Assembly: GCA_947685225.1 (NCBI GenBank)
Contig: CANTUV010000051.1
Location: 7,006,001-7,070,000 of the forward strand
Origin: Garcia nutans
Taxonomy: Eukaryota; Streptophyta; Magnoliopsida; Malpighiales; Euphorbiaceae
Direction: 5' to 3'
Length of the DNA: 64,000 nt
The notes under the pieces: model-generated
Database searches by the model: none
Told to the model about the DNA's origin: nothing
The model's input: only the letters and a program-made list of their open reading frames with translations
Translations under genes and position numbers: made by a program
Shown here: positions 36,935 through 47,800 of the stretch, in pieces
How the letters are laid out: each line of letters opens with the position of its first letter
Numbering within the stretch: position 1 is the stretch's first letter

Positions 36935-36940
36935 TTTATA
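36935..36940 (-). promoter_or_regulatory. TATA box of the DUF7745-like gene
   Basis: Minus-strand TATAAA within CCAGTATAAAGCTC, about 80 bp before the start codon at 36856, giving a 5' UTR near 50 nt. It sits immediately downstream of the CGGCCGCCG minisatellite, the same order as in the LTR promoter. Confidence 0.55.
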
Positions 36941-36954
36941 CTGGTCTGGCCCGG

Positions 36955-37108
36955 GCAGCGGCTCAGCCGCCGAGAGTGGAGGCTCGGCCGCCGAGAACAG
37001 CGGGTCGGCCGCCGAAAATGGCGGCTCGGCCGCCGAGAGTGGCGGCTTAGCCGCTGATAGCACGGCGGCTCAGCCGCCGTTTTCGGCGGTTCGGCCGCCG
37101 CCAACCGT
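36955..37108. repeat. GC-rich CGGCCGCCG minisatellite
   Basis: About six imperfect units of 21-27 bp built on GCGGCTCGGCCGCCGAGA, self-complementary at CGGCCGCCG. This is by far the most GC-rich part of the window apart from the related tract in the LTRs (about 26790-26880 and 40865-40990). It is upstream of the DUF7745-like promoter. In the minus strand it reads as an alanine/proline-rich frame that I do not treat as coding. Confidence 0.75.
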
Positions 37109-37396
37109 CCGACCGTCCTGTTTCTTTTTTTCTTTGATGTTTTGTAAAATTCTCGTGTTTTGGCCCTGTTATGTGCTATTTTTTGAGATTGTGTCAGGGA
37201 TTTATTTTTAAAAGAGATTTCTAAAAAGAAAAAGCATCATGCATACATATGTGTTGTTAATACTAACAAATAAGTGCAGGTTTACAGATAAGTTCAGATA
37301 ACAGCTGAAAAAAAAACATGAAAGGTACAGAATACAGAAGGGAAATAGTTCAAATACAGCAAGCATAGTTCAAGACAAGCATAAAAAAAAAAAAAA
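37109..37396. other. Spacer between the two antisense genes
   Basis: Non-coding; should contain the 3' UTR of the PMD gene and the distal promoter of the DUF7745-like gene. No other feature seen. Confidence 0.4.
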
Positions 37397-38517
37397 TCAG
37401 TGCCGGCCTCTTCGTCTTGGCGGCCTGCTCTGCCTCTCATAAGCAGCCTCAGTCAAAGCACCAGAAAGTTCATCCGAAAAAGCAGTAATCAGGGCCGCCA
37501 TTTCCGTGATCACGCCCTCTGGTACCTGTAAAAGAGACAAAATCACAATCAATCTCAAGAGAATTTTATGAATCCTTTTCATGAAAAGTTCTAGGAGGAT
37601 ATACCTGAGTGACATGAGTAAAGCTCCGATATAATGCACCCTTTGCTCTAATTGGTCGGGTCACCCAACCACCAGGTGCATGATAGCGAGCAGCATAAGG
37701 CAGCCTCAAGTCTGCTAAAATAGGGTCAAACTGGCCTGTAGCTGTAAGGACGGATGCGAGAGGTCTCAAATGGGATGAGCTGTCGCTTCCTCCAGTGTGT
37801 GATGCTCCAGCCCCGAAAGTGGAAGTCTCAGTCCTAGAGGAAGAGGGTCTGTCAGCTTGCCGGTCGGGAGAGAGATGGTCTCTCGGAGTGCCAGAAGTGG
37901 GGGCCGAAGAGTGGGAAGACCAATGAGGAGGTACAGAGTCAAATCGTGTCCCGATGCATGGCATCAGTCTATGAAGGCAGTAGAAGTCATAATCCTCATC
38001 CGGGGCATAAGCCGACTCAAAAGGGTCGCCCTCATACTGGGACACAGTAACAGGCAGAAGTGTCGAAGATAGCATATCATCAGGGGGATCTATGGGAACT
38101 GCACGGAAACCGGCAATCTGAAAAGTCACCCTCTCAGCGAGATAATACCGTCGAAACTCTGGATGGGGAAGTATGAATCGACGGCGAGTCAGAAACTCTG
38201 ATTGCCGAAAGCTGTAATCTTGAGCGATCCACTCTGCCAGTCGGTGAGACATCACTGCAGATGCAACCTGTAAAAATTTGTTATATTAGTGAATCATTTT
38301 CTCTAATATAATAAAAAAGATGACGATAAAGCATTTACTGAGTCCATCAGGCAGTTGTCGAAGAATGATCTCAGCCCTCTGATGGGAAGTTTCCTCTTTG
38401 GTACTTCTACCCTCTCTCTATACCACCTCCAAGCAATGGGGGAAAGAGGGTCGGCGGGGGCAGGCATCTCACGAAGAAGAGGGGCAATGCCAGGAAAGTA
38501 CTCATAAGCCCAAGTCT

Positions 38518-38551
<34 letters not shown>

Positions 38552-39668
38552 GAAAAGAAAAGAAAAGATATCAGAGTTGGTGTATGTCAACATATATAAA
38601 GATAGGGGAAATGTTCTTTACATTACCTCCCAGAAGTAATACAAGCCACACGGAGCAATACGCGTATAGCAGAGGCCTGACATGTCGTCATACAACCTAC
38701 ACAGCATCATGCTAGCCCAATCGTATGTATGAAGCCGAGACAGGTCAAGCAGGCTCTTCAGCACATTGAGACTCACTGCATCTTTCCTGTTTGCTAAGAA
38801 AGAGCTAGCAAACAGGAGAAGCAAGGTAAACCTAGCCGTCTGGTCAGCAGTAAGGTGGCCTGTCTCGTAACTAGTGTAGATACCTGGCGCTTGCTCCAAA
38901 AGCCACCTCCGCTGAATGCAGCGAGGCGCCTGGTATCGAGGATAGTCAACCCCGATCAAGGTAATCATGTCGGCTGAAGAAATGTCCTGCCGCCAGTCGT
39001 CATAGGACTCCACTATCTCAACGCCAAAGGGAATTCCAGAAATGATGGAAAAGTCAGTAGGCGTCATTGTCATCTCCCCCCAAGAAAAATGAAAAGTGTC
39101 AGTAGTAGGCCACCAGCGCTCGGCTAAAGCACAGATCAAGTCCCGGTGGATATCTCTGCCCACATCTATAGCCCTCAAATGGTGAAGGAAAGAAGGTCTG
39201 ATAAGGTCCCCCACCGGATGCCCGGCATCAAAGATGTAAGTCGGAATAGTGGTCATGGGACGCTCAGCTATAGATATCTTGATCGTAGAGTTCTAAAAAA
39301 AAAAATCATCATCATCAGAAAATTTGGGGGCAACTTCAGAAAAATTCAAGTTCTTTCCCCAACCGAATGTGATTCCTAAAGGATTATTTCTAAGTTCTTT
39401 ACTAGAAATAATTACTGATGACAGAACATAATGGAGCCTGGTACAGATCCTAATTCATTACTAGTACATGTAAAGGAAAAGTGCCTAAAGTTTATTTCTA
39501 AGTTCCTTACTGGAAATAAATGAAATTCCTAAGCATGCATACTAGATGGACAAACGGGAGAGTACTCACCTCATAGCAGCCGGTCCGAGAACTGTGCTTC
39601 TCCTCCTCATGTAAAAGATCGTAGGGAAGGAGTGGAATTTCGAGGTCTTCTAAGCCGGTGAAATCCAT
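37397..39668 (-). CDS. Plant mobile domain (PMD) gene in antisense, five exons
   Basis: Exons 39668-39570, 39292-38627, 38515-38339, 38267-37605 and 37525-37397, all phase 0 with GT-AG introns (277, 111, 71 and 79 bp), giving 577 codons. Exon 2 has the PMD core: FLHHLRAIDVGRD, LICALAERWWPTTDTFHFSWGEMTMTPTDFSIISGIPFG, then the TARFTLLLLFASSFL helix. Exon 3 continues the domain with WAYEYFPGIAPL. Exon 4 ends in a Ser/Pro-rich region and exon 5 in a basic tail (RPPRRRGRH). PMD proteins are known as host factors (MAIL1/MAIN) and as passengers in transposons; their biochemical activity is unsettled. The start codon lies 189 bp inside the inverted LTR. No disabling change is visible, so selection may act on it. 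Confidence 0.85.
38519..38568. repeat. (GAAAA)n microsatellite in PMD intron 2
   Basis: An A run followed by about eight AAAAG units between PMD exons 2 and 3. On the minus strand it forms the pyrimidine-rich part of the intron before the acceptor of exon 3. Confidence 0.8.
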
Positions 39669-39741
39669 CGTCGAAAGAAAATTTGAAAGAAGTGAAAGAG
39701 AAGAATGAATGAAAGCAAATGAAAGTTGAATGAAATGAGCC

Positions 39742-39749
39742 TATTTATA
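39742..39749 (-). promoter_or_regulatory. TATA box of the PMD gene
   Basis: Minus-strand TATAAATA within CCTATAAATAGGCTC, 74 bp before the PMD start codon, giving a 5' UTR near 45 nt. The context CCTATAAATAGGC is the same as around the LTR TATA box, so this may be a captured LTR-like promoter. The gene therefore does not need the inverted LTR for a promoter, though it could use both. Confidence 0.6.
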
Positions 39750-39837
39750 GGAAAAAGTGAAAACGCGGGTCTTTTTTCACCTCGCTCAAAATTCGCTCTT
39801 CAGAAGACCACTGAGTTCCATAAATCATTTTTATGGA

Positions 39838-39856
39838 CCCCAGTGGGGGGCAATAT
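39838..39856 (+). promoter_or_regulatory. PPT-like G tract that aligns with the inverted PBS
   Basis: CCCCAGTGGGGGGCAATAT abuts the right LTR. Read on plus it resembles a polypurine tract. Read on minus it aligns with the left primer site and leader (CACTGGGG, then ATAAAAATGATTTATGG), with the middle of the primer site changed from GCGACTC to GCCCCC. So the inverted duplication extends about 55 bp past the LTR. Confidence 0.55.
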
Positions 39857-41204
39857 TGTGAACCTCGGTTTTCCGCCCGAAAAGGATCCGGGCGAACGTT
39901 CACTCGTTGTCGGGAGTCGCCACTCAGTTTATTTTTGTTCGAAGGGAAAACTAAAAAAACCCTTGTTTGACTCCAATAATGCATCCAATGTAAAGGCTTC
40001 TAGTCTGCGAACCCAAGGAGGATTCGGGGACTATGTCATGCTTTTGATTAACTTGCAAAAATGGAACAAATTTAAAGAGAAAAAAATTGTTGGTAGTTTG
40101 TGGACTTGCTATTTGGGGTGAATCCCAAACATGCCTACATACTCCCGTTTGAATAGGAGATCAAAGCCCATGTAGTTCGGAAAAGCCTATTTAAAGGCGA
40201 TAAAAATTTATGCTTCATGCATGTGTGTGTGTATGCTTCTTGCATTTGTCGGGCTTTTTGCCAAATTGGTGAGATTTAGCAGTTAGTGCTAAATGTTGAA
40301 ATTTAGGTACTTTGTACCAAAAGAGTGCAATATGGCTTCATGCCAAAAGATTGATTGATTGTGAAATTTAGGTACTTCGTACCAAAGTGAGACAATTTGG
40401 GCTTCGTGCCAAAGATTCATTTTAATAATGCCGTTTAGGTACTTAGTACCAGAGAGGTGCAATTGAGGCTCCGTGCCAAAAGTTGACTTTAATTGTGAAA
40501 TTTAGGTACTTTGTACCAAAGGGGATTCAATTTAGGCTTCGTGCCAAAGAGGCTGATTGATTAGTTCATTAGGCCCTCGGACCTAAAAGGATTAGGTCTT
40601 TGACCGAGAAGAAATTGAGAAGAAGATCAGAATGCTTATGATATGCTCGAATTGACTGAATATGAATTATGATATTACCTTGATTAAAATTTTTTCACTT
40701 CTAAGTTCCAGATCTTGTTTCTTGCACTTTTGAGTATGATTTTTGCTTTCTACAACACAATATTAGAAATCCTTAAGCATAAAAATTTCGTCAGCGTATG
40801 GGCGTAGAAAGTCCAAAAGTTTTCTCCTTTTGAAAATCTGAAGCCTATTTATAGGCAAAATCGGGCTAGCCGGCGGCCGGGCCGCCAGCCACAGCGGACG
40901 AACCGCGATGAACAGCAGACGAGCCGCCGTCATCACGGCGGCGGGGCCGCCGGAAACACGGCGGCCGGGCGGCCGTCTTGGCCCACCGCGACTCGCGCTA
41001 CTTCTGCTAAAACCGACTTTCCGGGAGCTACGGGCCTCCAAAAATCATTCTGAGACCATACCCGTGATCCTTGCGTCGCACCGGACATTTCAAGTACCAT
41101 ATTGATATATTTCCGGTGAACTTTACCGGGGACGTCCGGTCCGGCCCGATTTTCAGTAGTCTGAGAAAATTGGCCTTCCGAGCCTCAAAATTCTAGTGTT
41201 CACA
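39857..41204 (-). repeat. Right LTR, inverted, 1348 bp
   Basis: The reverse complement of this segment matches 26561-27885 along its whole length, with scattered substitutions and one net 23-bp insertion in the GC-rich tract. On the plus strand it starts TGTGAACCTCGG and ends CTAGTGTTCACA. The 67-bp tandem units, TATA box and CGGCCGCCG tract are all present in reverse order. High identity implies a recent origin. Orientation is opposite to the left LTR, so the two form terminal inverted repeats. Confidence 0.9.
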
Positions 41205-41209
41205 CTATA
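41205..41209. repeat. Target-site duplication CTATA, right
   Basis: Matches 26556-26560 and directly follows the right LTR end. Confidence 0.65.
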
Positions 41210-41264
41210 ATAATTAGATTGGCTTTATTGCTTAGTGGTTGTTTTATCAACGAATGTTTTAGCT

Positions 41265-41725
41265 AGGGATGGACATAATTTGGTTAGCCACCGAAAATTT
41301 AATTCGGTTAACCAATTATAAATTAATTTGGTCGATTCGATTAAACAATTTAAATTAAATTTGTTTTTAATTTGATTAGCGGTTAACAGATTCAATTTGG
41401 TCGGTTAATTATTAATAAAAAAATTTGAAGTTTTTTTATTCTGTTATATATTAATTTGTATTTAATTCTTTAATTATATAATTTTTATTATAAATATAAT
41501 TTTTATTGCAAAATAAAGTTATTTTTTAGTTTTTTAATAAATTTTATATTAATATTTTTATTGCAAATATAATTTTTTATTATAAAAAATTAATCGATTG
41601 ATTTAATTAATTAATCGAACCAATTAAAATTAAAAATCCGTCGGTTCAGTAAATAAGTTTTATCTTCAAAATATTTGGCTAAGATTAGATAACCAACCGA
41701 TTGATCCAGTTTTAGCATTCTAATC
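41265..41725. repeat. Dispersed non-coding repeat rich in GGTTAACCGA motifs
   Basis: Begins CTAGGGATGGACATAATTTG and ends near CATTCTAATCCTTAA. The body has many GGTTAA/AACCGA/ATTCGG words, the style of the short plant repeats at 19742 and 49606, but it does not align closely with them. It is probably another small non-autonomous element. Confidence 0.4.
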
Positions 41726-41920
41726 CTTAATTATATCTTTCTCTTGTTCTAATTGTTATGGCTTATTAAAAATGTATACATATATAAGATCGATGATGAT
41801 AAATAGTTTTTATCAATAGTTCCAAAATTTCGAGAATTTAAATTTTATTCGTATATCATATGGTTTCGTCCATATATTTTAAATTTTGATCTCAAGAAAA
41901 AAAAATCATGCACTGAGAAT

Positions 41921-43480
41921 TATGGAGTGGTACCTCCTATATGAATACCACTATTTTTAACTAGGAAAAAGGTACATAAACAAGTCTAGTATTTTATTGT
42001 GAGTAAAAATTCAAACTTAATATTTATTTTGACTTGTTTGTGCTCTTACAATTTTAAAAAGATAAAAAATTTAGCCCTCTTTTTTATCAGAAAGCTAACT
42101 ACTATTAACAATATTTAAATTTTTGTTAAAAAGTGCAAGTATGCTTTTTAAGTTTGTGAGAAAGTGCGAATTGATACTAAATTTTTATTTTTACTCAATT
42201 ATATATTAAAATAATATTTTTACCTATTTATAAATAAATCACACATATCTAAGGGCATTTTATATTAAATAATATTTTAATTAAAATTATTATTTAATAC
42301 TTATTTTAATAAAATTTTAAAATTATTAATTATATATATGCACATATTGTATCATATGCGTTATGTTATTGTGAGAATATATTTAAGAGATTTCTTTAAA
42401 ATTTTAAAAAATATATATTTTTTGAAAATATCCATTTTTTTAAAATTGCTTCTAATTTTCAATTGAAATTATTTTTTTATTTTAAAAATATCAATTTTAA
42501 ATTTTGAAATTGACATTAAAAGCAATTTTAAAAAATGAATTTTTTCAAAATACTATTACTTTTTAAGATTTTTAAGAAAATCTCTTAAATATATCATTAT
42601 AATGACATAAAACATGCAATATGTATATATATAATATGAATTAATGATTTTAAATGCTTATTAAAAGAAATATTAAGTAATAATTTTAATCAGAATATTA
42701 TTTAGTATAAAATATTCTTAAAATATATTTGATTTATTTATAAATAGATAAAAATATCATTTTAGTGTATAATGAGAAAAAAAAATCAATATCAATATAT
42801 ACTTTCACGCAAAACTAACTAATTTTCTATTAACAAAAAAGTTAATTTATCAGCTTTATAAAATTTTAAAAATATAAATGAGCCAAAATAAATATTAAGC
42901 TTGAATTTATACCCACGCGAAAGTTTAGGCTTATTTTTATAATTTTTCCTTTTTGACTATGGGTATTAAAAAAGCAAAAAAAATTGCAAGTTATGCAAGT
43001 TATATAAGTTGAAAAACAACTTGCAAATGCAAGTTGCAACACTTGCATTTGCAAGTTAAGGAGAAAATGCCTATTCCCACTTCCAATTTCAACAACAAGG
43101 AGAAAGAAAAAAATAGAGAGAATTTGTTAAAAGAGAGAGAGAAATTAAGTGTGATATATTTTTTTAGTGACAAAATAGTGAGATTTTATTTTTGAGTGTT
43201 TGAAAAATACTTATTATTATTTTGAGTTTATCTCATTTATAAATGTTGTGTTTCTAGAATATTTTTTTAGAAAAGTCTTTCTCTTATAATCTTACTATTT
43301 ATTTGTAGAAGAAATTATTCAAAATTTGGCTCGTGGACATAGCTCAAATAAAAATGGTGAATTACATTAAACTCTTTTTGTTAACTATTTTTATTTTGCT
43401 CGTATTTATTTTTACTTATTTTTGAACTGTCGATTATGTTGCGTCATTAATTTGAGATTTATTTCTTACTTTTCTCTTCA
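41921..43480 (+). repeat. Left LTR of the copia element (split by an insert)
   Basis: Bases 41921-41963 and about 42960-43480 match the right LTR. The rest is the palindromic insert. Without the insert the LTR is about 570 bp. Confidence 0.7.
41964..42949. mobile_element. Long-TIR Mutator-like or foldback element
   Basis: 986 bp whose two halves are largely reverse complements. The left end GGAAAAAGGTACATAAACAAG pairs with a right end that reads GGAAAAATTATAAAAATAAG on the minus strand. Further matches extend inward (TTCAA-CTTAATATTTATTTTG in both arms; TTTAAGAGATTT near 42385 against AAATCTCTTAAA near 42580). The flanks TTTTTAACTA and TTTTTGACTA (41954-41963 and 42950-42959) match at 9 of 10 bases, in the range of Mutator-type duplications. 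No transposase is present. Confidence 0.7.
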
Positions 43481-43495
43481 ACTGGTATCAGAGTT

Positions 43496-44318
43496 TTGGT
43501 TTGAAGAGATTGAGACAAAAAAGAGAAAAATGATAAACCTAAATGGCAAAAATTACCACATTTGGAGATCCAAGATGAAGGATCTCTTATTTATAATGAA
43601 GATACACTTATCGATGTTTAGTACAAGTAAGATGACAAGACAAATGGAGAATGAAAATTTGAGCATGAACAAGTATGTAGTCTCATCTAACAATTTGCCA
43701 AAGATAATATATATAACCATGTCTATAGTGAGACCCATACAAGATCGTTATAGAACAAGCTTGAAGAATTGTATGTTTTAAAAATCAACAATAACAAATT
43801 ATTTTATCTCACAAAATTAATGCAGATGAGATACAGAGAGGGCAATTCTGTTACAGATAACTTGAATGAGTTTCAAAGATTTTTTTATAAGTTTTCTGGC
43901 ATGGGTGTCACCTTTGATAATGAAGTACTTGCTCTGATGGTACTTGCTTTATTGCTAGAGTATTGGGATACTTTGAAGATTTTATTTACAGATTATGCTC
44001 CTAAAGGTGCTGTTATAATGAAATTAGTGAAAAGTGACATCCTAAATAAAGGGATGAGAAGACGCTTATAAGTTGTTTTCTCTTCGCAATCATATATTCT
44101 AGCCACAACTACTAGGTGGACAAATCAGAATAGGGGCTCAAATAATAGAGATAAAAGTAGAGAATCTAGTTGAGGTAAATCTAATAAATTTGCTAATGTT
44201 GAATGTCATCATTTTCATAAAAAAAGGGCATATCAATAAATATTGTCAAAAATGAAAAAAGGGGAAGGGGAAGGATAAAAAAAATGATAGCGATGATGAG
44301 AGAATTGCTACTACAACT
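43496..44318 (+). pseudogene. Copia gag remnant
   Basis: Translation has LNGKNYHIWRSKMKDLLF (the usual GKNY..W...M start), then LMQMRYREGNSVTDNLNEFQ, and a degraded zinc knuckle VECHHFHKK near 44200. Stops and frame changes interrupt it. It is cut by a solo LTR at 44319. Confidence 0.7.
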
Positions 44319-44871
44319 TGTTAATAAAATGGTAAAAAATAGAGGTGTCTAACTTAAGTAATGGTGGTAAAAAATGGAGGTGTATAACTTAAGTGATGGT
44401 GGTAAAAAATAGAGGTACCTAACTTAGGTAAAAGAGATACCTAACCTTTGACAAATCTCAACAACCATTATGTTCACATGATATAATTTTCCTATATAAA
44501 TGGCCCTTTGGCCATTGTTATGAAGTGTGGAAAAAATAAGAGAGAATAGAAAGAAAATTAATAGAGAGGAAGATTAGAGCGGGTCTAGCAAAAATTAAGT
44601 TAAGTAATTTTTGTGCTCTTGATTACGTCTATTAGGAAATTTCTTTAAGAGAATTTCTGTTAAAATTTCTTGGAATAATTGGGTGTGAGGTGTGAGTATT
44701 TGTAAACACGGTGTATTTTTCTCCTTAATAGAAGTCTGCAGCAGCTCCGGAGACGTAGGCATAATTGGCCGAATTCCATTATCAAATTGTGTGTTACTAT
44801 TCTGCATTTATTTTCGCTTTTCTACTAATCTGGTTTAAGAAAAATAGAGTGATAATATTTATTTTCCAACA
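44319..44871 (+). mobile_element. Solo LTR of another copia family
   Basis: 553 bp beginning TGTTAATAAAATGG and ending TTTTCCAACA, with a perfect 5-bp duplication CAACT on both sides (44314-44318 and 44872-44876). It has a TATA-like CCTATATAAATGGCC near 44492 and the GACGTAGGC..ATTGGCCGAA block typical of copia LTR 3' parts. No internal sequence remains, so it is a product of LTR-LTR recombination. Confidence 0.8.
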
Positions 44872-44876
44872 CAACT

Positions 44877-47800
44877 GAACATGATTTTCTCCTTATTTAT
44901 AATGATGTTGCAGTCAACATTGTTGATCATGAGACTAGTTGAGTGATTAATATTGGTTCCTCCATTCATGTTACAACCCGAAGGGAGTTCTTTGCCACTT
45001 ATACATCAAGTGACTTGGGGACAGTTAAAATAGGCAATAATGATAGTGCTAAAATAGTTAGTATTGGTGATGTTTGCTTAGAGATCAATAATGACAATTA
45101 TTGTTAAAAGATGTAAATCATGTTCCTAATATCATATTTAATATGATTTCTGCTGAGAAGCTTGATGATGAAGAATGATACAATACCTTCTAGAATGGCT
45201 AGTGAAAACTTACCGAAGGTCTCTCATTGTGGCTCGAGATAAGAAATTCTCTACTTTTTAACTAATGCTAGCTAAAATCTCCAAGAGTATAATTAATACA
45301 GTAGAGAAAGATGACATAACTTAGATCTAATATAAAAAGCTCAATCACATAAGCAGAAAAGGAATGTTAATGTTGGTCAGAAAGAAGAATATAACTGGTT
45401 TGATCAGTGTATATTTAATAGATGTGCAGATTGCCTATTAAAAAAGCAAAATAGAGTTGCTTTCAAGGATTTTGCGCCCATTAAAGAAGCTGGAGATATT
45501 ATAGTTAGTACATATTATAGTTAGTACAATCTGATGTATATGGTCCTTTTAAAACTAGATCACTTAGTGGCTCTTCCTATTTCATGACTTTCATTGATGA
45601 TTATTCAAAAAAAAAACTATAGGTTTATAGCTTGAAGAGTAAAGATCAAGTTGTAGAAGTATTTAAATAGTTTTAAGTCCTAGTTGAGAGATAAACTAGG
45701 AAGAAATTAAAGTATATCAAGTCAGATAATGTGGGTGTGTATATTGAATCACTTCAGAGATATTGTAAGGAACATGGCATTCGACACAAGTTGACACCAC
45801 CAAAAACTCCTCAGTTGAATGATGTAGCTAAGAGAATGAACGTAACTCTCATTAAGAGAGTCAAATATTTGTTATCACATGCAAAGCTACCAAAGTCATT
45901 TTGGACAGAAGCGTTGAGTACTGTAGTGCATATTATGAATCTCATTGAATGTTCCTTTGAAGTTTGATATTCCAGGAAGAGTGTGGTCTGAAAGGGATGT
46001 ATCTTATGATCATTTAAGAGTTTTTTGGTGCAAGACATTTACACATATACCAAAGGATGAATGGTTAAAGCTGGATGCTAAGACATGATAATGTATGTTT
46101 ATTGGCTATAGTCAAGATGAGCTTAATTATCGATTCTATGATCCAGCTCAAAAGAAGCTTATTAAAAGTTGTGATACAATGTTTGTTGAAAATGAGACCA
46201 TCAAATACATTGAGAAGGCCTAAAAGAATATTCCTAGATTTGATGACAGTTCAACAAATCTTAATTTAGTTCCTCCAAAATCGATACCGATATAGATTGG
46301 AGATGAAGATGGCCAGCAAAATACTATTGATGATGTTACTTCCATCCAGAATCAACCAAATAAAGATTTTGATGAAGATGATTTACAAATTCAGTCACCA
46401 GTATCAAATACAACTCAGGAACTATTGAGAAGATCTACTAGAATTAGATAACCTTCTACTAAATACTCTAGTGATTAGAATGTGTTGGTTACTGATGGGG
46501 AGAATATGAGAATTTCTAAGAAGGCATGGCAGATGAACATAAGAAGAAATGGATTCAAGCCATGTGGGATGAATTAAAATTTTTATAAGAACAAAACATT
46601 TGAGCCAGTGAAGTTGCCAATAAGTAAACAGGCTTTGAAGAACAAGTGGGTGTTCAGGATAAAGCATGAATAACACAGTTTCCAACCATGATTCAAAGTT
46701 AGATTAGTTATTAAGTGATTCAACCAAAGAGAAATGATTGACTTTGATAAAAAAAATTTCACCAATATCAAAGATGACATCTATATGTATAGTGTTGGAA
46801 TTAGTTGCAAGTCTTAACTTGGAGATTCAGCAGATAGATGTGAAGACTGCCTTCTATATAGTGACTTGGAGGAAGAGATATTCAAGGAATAACCAGATTT
46901 TAAAAAAAGAAAAAGAAAAAGAAGAATGTTTTTGAAAGTTAAAGAAAAGCCTATACAGCTTAAAACATGTACTAAGACAGTGGTACAAAAAGTTTGAATT
47001 AATTAAAGGGGAGCAAGGTTATAAGAAGACCACTTTAGATCTCTGTGTGTTTATAAAGAAATTCTTTGATGATAATGTTATTATCTTATTACTTTATATG
47101 GATGACATGCTAATCGTTAGCCATAACATTTTCAGAATCAAAAGTCTAAAACAATTGAACAAATCTTTTGCTATGAAAGAGTAAGGGCCAACAAGACAAA
47201 TTCTTAGCATGAAGATAATAAGAGACAAGAGTGCAAAAAAATTGTAGTTATCATAGGATAAGTATATTGAGAAAGTAATTTAAAGGTTCAATATGGATAA
47301 GGATAAAGTGGTTAGTTGTCCTCTTGCTAGTCACTTTAGGTTAAGTTTAAAATATTATCTTTCTACATAGAAAGGGAAAGAAGAGATGGATAGAGTTTTA
47401 TATGTTTCAGAAGATGAAAGTTTGATGTATACTATGGTATATACACGGCCAGATATTATTCACTCAATAAGAGTAGTGAGTTAGTTCCTTTTTAATTTGG
47501 TAAGAAATATTGAGCTGCAATAAAATGGATTCTGAGATATCTTTATAGAACTTCTAGAATATGCTTGTGCGTTAGATATGATAAACCTGTGTTAGTTAGT
47601 TATACATAAACAGATATGACAGATAATGTTGACTTTAGAAAGTTTATATTAGATTATTTGATTTTCTTTGCAAAGAGTGTCATGGCAGTCAAGACTGTAA
47701 AAGTGTATTACTCTATCCACAATCGAAGCAAAATTTATCGTTGCAACTAAAGCCTGCAAAGAGCTCATGTGGATGAAATTCTTAGATGAACTTGGATTTT

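Larger units (their letters stand above)
26561..41204 (+). mobile_element. Tat-lineage Ty3/gypsy element with inverted LTRs
   Basis: A 14.6-kb unit bounded by two nearly identical 1.3-kb LTRs in opposite orientation (26561-27885 plus, 39857-41204 minus) and a 5-bp CTATA duplication. The left half is a normal gypsy 5' region: LTR, primer site, leader, gag, protease, RT, RNase H, a second RNase H and integrase, on the plus strand. The second RNase H is the mark of the Tat lineage. The right half holds two spliced minus-strand genes (DUF7745-like, 35619-36856; PMD, 37397-39668). Antisense extra ORFs are known in Tat elements. The inverted right LTR is not a canonical retrotransposon structure. 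Confidence 0.85.

Noticed and set aside
36886..37104. Extended N-terminus of the DUF7745-like protein rich in A, P and E
   Set aside because: It is the translation of the CGGCCGCCG minisatellite and lies upstream of the TATA box at 36935-36940, so it should not be in the transcript.
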